Of a stretch of DNA of 64,000 nt, positions 57,660-64,000 are shown in pieces (the stretch's first letter is position 1; each line of letters opens with the position of its first letter). Both the position numbers and the translations under genes were made by a program. Under the pieces are notes generated by a model, which did no database searches, was not told the DNA's origin, and worked only from the letters and a program-made list of their open reading frames with translations. This stretch comes from Cryptomeria japonica (Eukaryota > Streptophyta > Pinopsida > Cupressales > Cupressaceae): positions 336,628,793 through 336,692,792 of the forward strand of contig NC_081408.1 of the NCBI RefSeq assembly GCF_030272615.1. The letters are read 5' to 3'.

Positions 57660-59640
57660 TTTTGTAGCCATTTAGATCAAACATCACAAACAAGAAGACA
57701 CAATGATCGTTACAACTAGTGATACTATAAAAATTAACGCGACCAATGTGTATATTCATAGGAAAAATTCAGCCCAATTTCCACGGGTCTAAACACAATC
57801 AAAAACACATCAAACACTTTCTTATCCTAAGGTCAATGTTCTCATGGTGGTAACTTCAACACACAACTTGGAATCTCCGTCAGCTCAAGTGTAGCTGGGA
57901 CACCTTGAGGGGTGTATTCACTATTTTTTTCTTTTTTCATGAGCGAACAACTAGGGGCCTCCAGGACTGGAAGGATGACCCTATCACCCTCTCCCCGGAA
58001 AGCTACAAGTAGCTTACGCTAAGCTGAGGATTTCTGTCTCATCCCACGGGAGTCTTATGGTGAGTCTCCTGGGGGGAAAACCATCTATCCCTTTGCACTG
58101 AAGCTATCATGATGTTCAGACAAAAAAGGGTGGGCCACTACTCTAAGGTGTTTAGTGGGGGAACTTCTGCAAAATTTGGTGCGACAACCAAGAACCCACT
58201 CCTCGTTCTCCACAAAAGTGCATACACATAGTGCAGATACTAGGAAGTACCATCGGTGTAGATACACATCACCAAGGTGTTGGGTCGTTCCCCTATCACC
58301 GACCTTATGGGCTTCTCAAGAGGGCATACCCTTCTACCTAAAAAGAAGATGATGACAATTTCTCTTACACCCAATGCCCAATGGAAGATGAGGGGAGTTC
58401 AGATACTTTTGTTATCATCTTTAGGGTTCTATCTAAACACAAAGCATGTCAAAGGCATAAAACACCTCAAACAAGTTAATTAACCCAAAAATGGAATAAA
58501 GATGTGAGCCTAATTAAACTAGAAAGGAAAAACAAATAGACATGTAGATAAACTTTCTAACAGTATTTAAATGAAAAATGGGTAAAAAATCAAATTATAC
58601 ACGTAATTTAAATATTAAAATATTAAAAAATTAAAATTAACATAAAAAATATTAAATTGAATACAAAATACCTTGTAAAAGTCGTCAACAATACATCCAA
58701 ATGCTCGTCAAATTGAACCTGATAACCCAGCTAGTTGACTTCACAAATAAAATTAAAAAAAAACCAAAAAATCTAATTTTACCCCATGGTCAGATGGGGG
58801 ACAAAGTTTGTCGGGAAGGAGTCCAACTGGACTCACCATTGTGGCACCAAAATGACCATTTTCTTTGCATTTTTACCATAAACTTTTGGCCAATTTTTCG
58901 TGACACAATTTTTTTTTTACAAAAAATGAAAAATACCTTTTTGTAGAGCTCAAAATCACGAATCCGGTCATATAATTTTTTTACTATTTTGATAATTTTT
59001 AATATTTTTTTATTAATTAAAAATTGCGAGTAGCTTTTTAATGTTAAAAAAAAGGCTGATTAGAAATAAAAAAATAAATATTAAATGAAATTAAAAAAAT
59101 ATTTTTCACTAGATGAGAGAATCTTCTTAAAAAGTGTAATTTTTTTTTGGTTAATGATAAATTTAGTAGTCAAAAGGTGATGCTAAACAAAAACTATCAA
59201 ATTTAGTTATGTTGGACTTCAAAATATTATAACGAGAAAAATGTACAACAATTTTTTTTTTCAACATTGGATATATATGTTCTCTATTTGGAAAAAAAAA
59301 ATTTAAAAAAAAAGTCCATTTTCATTTTTTTTGGTGACACCAACTAGAACCCTTGATTTTTAGAATGTTTCAACAATGAAAAATTTGTCTTTGAATTTAT
59401 AAAAAAAAATCAATTTTTTTCCTAAAAAATTTAAAAAATAACAGACATAAATTTCATTAATATTTTTACATCTGATTAGTTTACATCATTTCATAATTCA
59501 ATTTAGAAATTTCACCTTTATGCGGTCGAACTTAAACAATTTTAGTTCTGTTGATCAGTGCCTTTATAAAAGTGACACAATATTGTGCTTTTATCCTAGA
59601 AGCATTTCTTATGGGAAGACTCAAACTAAACTAAAAGAAT
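57660..59640. other. AT-rich intergenic DNA, no gene recognised
   Basis: 57840-58450 is more GC-balanced and repeat-like but unassigned. 58819-58834 holds the palindrome GAGTCC-AACT-GGACTC. 58900-59560 is strongly A/T-homopolymeric. Confidence 0.5.
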
Positions 59641-61130
59641 CACATTAGTTACATGAGAAACTATTAATAAGGACAAAAGTGTGGCTAATGCATCTATGAG
59701 GGACATCAACAAATGAAATTGGGTGTTGGGTGCCAAACTCTCTTGGGGAATGTTTGTTAATATGGATGCACTATGGTGTCAGAGTCTAGTAGGGAAATAT
59801 CTATACTAACATGATCCTATGCACATCCTCAAAATGGCCAACCCACTACATGGGTCTCCATTGTGGAATTTCATGATGATATTCATAGACATAATAGTCG
59901 ATCACCTAACATAGAGAATCAAGAATGGAACCGATACCTCTTTCTGGTATGACTCAGGGAATGTACATGCACTGATGAAAACAATTCTAAGCTTTGAGGT
60001 TACCATCCAATTGTTTGAAATAAAGTACGGAATGAAGATTAGGGATTATATGGTTGTCATTAATACCACATATATGCAAGGAATTATCTTCAACAGCTAG
60101 ATTCCTCACTAATAAGAGAGATAAAGTGTTACGAACTTAGGCCGAATTTGAAAGATACACCATCGAGCTCAAATATGAAATTCATATTTTGGAGGCACAC
60201 TCGACCATTTCGCCTTTCAACCTATATTGGAGTGCTGATGTATTACTTAAGGTTTGGGCCTTTTCTTGTGCTTCTCTTCACAATAGTATTATCATACGTG
60301 ATAGGCTTCAAAACAATTGGCTTTTTTGGCCCCCACAAATGTTCCCCATGTGTGTCCAATTAAGAAAATATGGATTGTCTTCTATATTGTGAAGTGGCCA
60401 TAGACTATTGGACCCTTCTTCCAAAATTTGGGTTAAAGTGACCCTCTTCCTTTGTCAATCTTGCTTCTCTTTCAAATTTGGCCAAGGTTACATAATCAAT
60501 CATTGTGGTTTGGGATATAGAAGTCTATCTAGCCACAATATATGACATTTATGTAAAGAATGAAACACACATTTTCTGTGGTAAAGCCACTCACACTACA
60601 TCAATCATCGATAAAATTGAATTTTGCATTTGTGAGCATCAAAATGTGAGAGTATGTAGGAAAAAAAATGGCATTTATTTTGTTGGGACAACAACATCGT
60701 TTACGTTTGGCCCCTCCCAAAGATCTCAATTCTTTGCCAAGGAAATTATATCAAGATAGATGAAAGAATATTGACCGTGTGGTATCTCCTGCCAAGATGT
60801 CTTTTAAAACTAAACTTCAATGGTGCTTCATGTGGGAACCTTGGAGTATTTGTTGTTGGTTTCATCACACAATGATATCAACCACTTATGCTAGGTTAGA
60901 TTCATTAAACTATCAAGAGGCACAAACAATGTTGCTAAATTGAAAGCTTTAGCGGAAGGTCTATAAATGTGTTGAGAAAAAACCAAGGGCCATTGATATA
61001 GAGGGCAATTTAATGATCACAATAAACACATTTATAAAAAATCAAACCAAGTTGCAGACTTCCTATCAAATTGGGCAATTAACGAGATAAAAAATATAAA
61101 AAATCTCTAACAAGTTTGAGAATTGACATG
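59640..61130 (+). pseudogene. LINE C-terminal remnant (zf-RVT region and RNase H)
   Basis: At 59730-59960 the plus frame reads AKLSWGMFVNMDALWCQSLV, then MHILKMANPLHGSPLWNF and RIKNGTDTSFWYDSGN, the segment after RT in plant LINEs (WRIGNGxxxxFWxDxW). RNase H follows: 60811-60865 LNFNGASCGNLGVFVVGF (first catalytic Asp appears as Asn), 60930-60964 VAKLKALAEGL, 61038-61085 NQVADFLSNWAINE. Stops and frameshifts throughout. RT itself is not seen upstream. Confidence 0.65.
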
Positions 61131-62515
61131 AGTTGGAGAAATCCCTAAGAAATAACATCACATTGGCACTTTAAGATTCATTTTAGGCAAGGAAAATATT
61201 TTTGGTTGCATCAAACATGGAATTCAAGAAGGGAATGAATGAGTATCATGAGGAATAGTCATGTAGGATCAAGGGTAAATCTATAGGGAAGATAGAGTGA
61301 AGGGTTTAATCTTGGTTACAAATTCCAACCCGTGTTACCACAAACATGATGTATTAGTCCCATTTTGTATATCAATGAGTGAAATGAGTTTCTCATTTCA
61401 GAACAACCGTTTCTCGATCTAGCTTGCATTGTTTCAATGCATTGCATGAAGTTTGACCAAAATACCTATTTTTTTGGGCATTTTTCCTTATAACTTCTAG
61501 GAGTTAACAATATTGGTATCCGGTTTTTTAGGCATGCACATAGAGCCTACTAGAGTAAAGTATAACATTCATTTATGATATGTCCAGGTTTGAATTTTGT
61601 TGTATCTCTAGTCTTTTCCCTACCTACTTCCACTAGTTTTCCATGCATAATGAAGTAGGTAACTCTCAATCTTCTAGACATATTCAATATGGAGTAGGAT
61701 AGGGTGATTAATATCATGAAACTTCTCATATTTATATATATTTTTAAATAGTTTTCTTAGACACTAATATATTTAAAATTGGTAAGTATGACATTGTTTG
61801 AATTTAGATTGATATTAGACATTTAAAAAAATTATATGTGTATTATTAAATAATTCATAATATAAACAATTTTATAAAATAAAAACAAATATAAATGATT
61901 TTAAATTTTTAAATTTTTATTATAATTTATAAATAAAGTTAAAATATAAAAATATATAATTTTATAATAAATCTAAATTTTAGAATATATTTTTATAATA
62001 AATGTAAATTTTAGAATATATTTATCGTTTGTCATCGTGTTGTCATTGTTGTTCCATTTCTTGTTTCTAGTAACCTATATTCCAACATAAATGAATAACG
62101 ATCAAACAAATTTCAGAAATATGATGCTAAAAAGATGGATCCATCAAAATGAAACACTAATTAGCATGGTCTATCACAAGGTTGTAAGGCTTCAGGGTAG
62201 TGTGAAATCAAACCAACTTTATGCTTTTGAGAGCATATAGGTTGTGATAAATTGGTGCAGTCGTCGGTTAGGAGGGACCTCAAAGAGATCAGTTTGGACT
62301 GGTCAACAAGAGTAAACATAACAAAACACAAGGATTTGATGGAGGCAATGCAAAACTAAATTTTTTAGATCATGAAAATTGATTCAAGCAACCCGGTAAC
62401 ATCTGGGTTACAATAACGGACTCACAAGCCCAAGCTCAAAACATGCTCAATACAGAGCAGGTCACAAACGAGACCTCAAAACTTAAGATCTAGCTTATGT
62501 GTTCTGTCTACCACC
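61131..62515. other. Intergenic, no feature recognised
   Basis: AT-rich (especially 61740-62030). No coding or repeat structure supported. Confidence 0.5.
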
Positions 62516-63068
62516 TTAGATGAATTCTAATGCTCTATTACAATGATTTATATGATCCAAGGGGATCCAATCGGCCCAAAAAGGGATCAAAACCCGATGA
62601 ACAAGACCAAACATGTAAAACCAACAAGGTTGGCCTCTGCCTAAGAAATTCCTCCAAAAAATCCAAAGGATGAAGTAAGAATCAAAGGGAAGGTTGGCCA
62701 TATGTCAAGGAACATCGTAATTAATGCTCAAGGCTCCGCAAGCTATGGAAGGGATATGGTAGGTCACCAATGCAAATAGGTCTAGGCAACAAGTAACAAA
62801 AAATTGTCTCAAAAACTGGTAGTGATAACTTTTTAGAAAATGATCCAAATGCTCCACGGCTTGGGAATAAGGAATATGATCCAGTCTTCAAGAAAAATCC
62901 AACTCCATAGGTTCCAGTGAGCCAAATCTAGGAAATACAAAAAGAAATGCTGAAACTGCAAATAGAAAAGAAAAAACAGAAATAAATATTTTTTGGTTGA
63001 TGCAAGATTGCCAAGAACTGGGGATGCTTTTGCATCAGACATCTAGGGTTGTTTAAAAAGCGAGTCTC
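62516..63068. other. Downstream of chromovirus fragment, unassigned
   Basis: Expected position for a 3' LTR of the minus-strand chromovirus, but no TG start, purine tract or repeat partner could be identified. Confidence 0.35.
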
Positions 63069-63610
63069 TCACTTTGTTGGGGTTAGAGGAAAACCAAGGA
63101 GGTCTACCTCATCCTGAGAAATCCAAGATGAGTCTTCAATTGGTTTGCCTTTCCACTTCACAAGATACTCCTTATACTGACTGCTCCGGGTACTACGCCA
63201 AATCCTACTATCCAAAATGTCTTCAATCTGATCTGGTTCCTTCTGGGGAAACTGTTTCTCCAAGTTTGCTATACTGTCCTCACTAAATTCTGATTCATGA
63301 TACTGATGTAGGTTTGCAATATTGAATATAGGTGAAATACTCAAATCATGCAGTAACTCCACTTCATATGCATTTCCAAAACTAAATTTCCTCAAGATCT
63401 TACAAGGTCCAAACTTCCTCATTTGCAACTTGTTATAGGTTCCAACCGGGAATCTTTCTTTTTGCAAATACACCATCACTTCGTCGCCAACTTCAATTTC
63501 CTTATGTCTCCTCTTCTCACCTACTTTCTCCTTATACTTGTTGTTCATGTCCTACAAATGATGTTTAACCTGAATATGCAAGGCTACCATGTGATCAACT
63601 AATGCAGAGG
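63069..63610 (-). pseudogene. Chromovirus (Ty3/gypsy) integrase C-terminus and chromodomain
   Basis: Minus frame 63548-63069 (159 codons, open): integrase C-terminal GDEVMVYLQKERFPVGTYNK, then MRKFGPCKILRKFSFGNAYE, and a chromodomain IEDILDSRIWRSTRSSQYKE followed by YLVKWKGKPIEDSSW. In chromoviruses this module binds marked heterochromatin and biases integration. Upstream (to about 63610) HMVALHIQVKHHL and a stop continue the integrase, after which similarity ends abruptly. The catalytic core is missing. Confidence 0.85.
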
Positions 63611-64000
63611 GTCAGGGGTTTTAGGTGACTTCAAGAAAATATGTTTTCAAGTGCTTCACACTCCTTGCATTTGCCTAGTGTTTCCAAGGCACTTTAAGGC
63701 TTCAAAGGGGCAAATCAATACCCAACTCTCCACTATGACTCCTAGTGTCTTCAACCACTTATTCCAACCCAATTCAACAAGTTTCAATTAGTTTTAAGGT
63801 TTCAAGACTTCTCCATACTCTTAAACCCCACTATGCCTGCTACTAGCCCTAGAGCCCCAATTAGCCCACTTGAGGCTGAATTAATTCCGTTTCTCCAATT
63901 TTTCCCAAATAACTTCCAAAAAAAAATAGCTTTTTGGATACCCTTTTCGGCTTACTACAACATATATCAAAATTAGGTATGGTTGTTTTGGAACATGCCT
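63611..64000. other. Unassigned sequence
   Basis: Replaces the expected integrase core; no domain or repeat recognised. Confidence 0.4.

Noticed and set aside
56582-57675. Cys/Val-rich and His/Thr-rich ORFs up to 211 codons
   Set aside because: Microsatellite artefacts.

Overview
The window looks like nuclear DNA from a large-genome seed plant, most likely a gymnosperm/conifer. The evidence is a conserved plant F-box/LRR gene whose first intron is exactly 12.8 kb, embedded in AT-rich DNA made almost entirely of nested and decayed retrotransposons plus long (AG)n and (CA)n microsatellites. Lineage below seed plant is inference.

Layout. 1-11.4 kb: a decayed plus-strand LINE (endonuclease, reverse transcriptase and C-terminal remnants) broken by a minus-strand LTR retrotransposon (2320-9442) and probably by a related solo LTR (907-1857). 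11954-28394: the only gene that looks intact, an FBL10-type F-box/LRR protein of 666 aa in four exons. Its introns hold a LINE RT remnant, an internally deleted LTR element (19188-20886), an unrecognised antisense reading frame and a small foldback. 28.4-37.3 kb: LTR-element debris, CA and AATC-type simple repeats, and decayed unknown coding DNA. 37.3-50.1 kb: a minus-strand Ty3/gypsy element (LTR, PBS, gag, protease, RNase H; no RT found between protease and RNase H) whose gag is split by a younger plus-strand Tat-like gypsy element (39620-48411). That inner element has gag but no pol and carries, antisense, a decayed plant mobile domain (PMD) gene. 50.1-56.6 kb: a decayed minus-strand reading frame of unknown family lying directly upstream of a polypurine tract and LTR, with a regularly spaced palindrome array on its 5' side. 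56.6-64 kb: a 1-kb CA microsatellite, a LINE C-terminal remnant and a chromovirus integrase/chromodomain fragment.

Most unusual: at least four separate places carry arrays of short hairpins whose loop or centre is constant while the two stem arms change together. They are 20417-20498, 46536-46846, 47651-47889 (LTR U3) and 53801-55830. All lie inside LTR retrotransposons or directly next to TE-encoded genes. The best case (46536-46846) has seven hairpins sharing a TGTTCATCACA loop on different stems, inside the probable intron of the antisense PMD gene. Similar arrays may exist elsewhere; none could be searched here.
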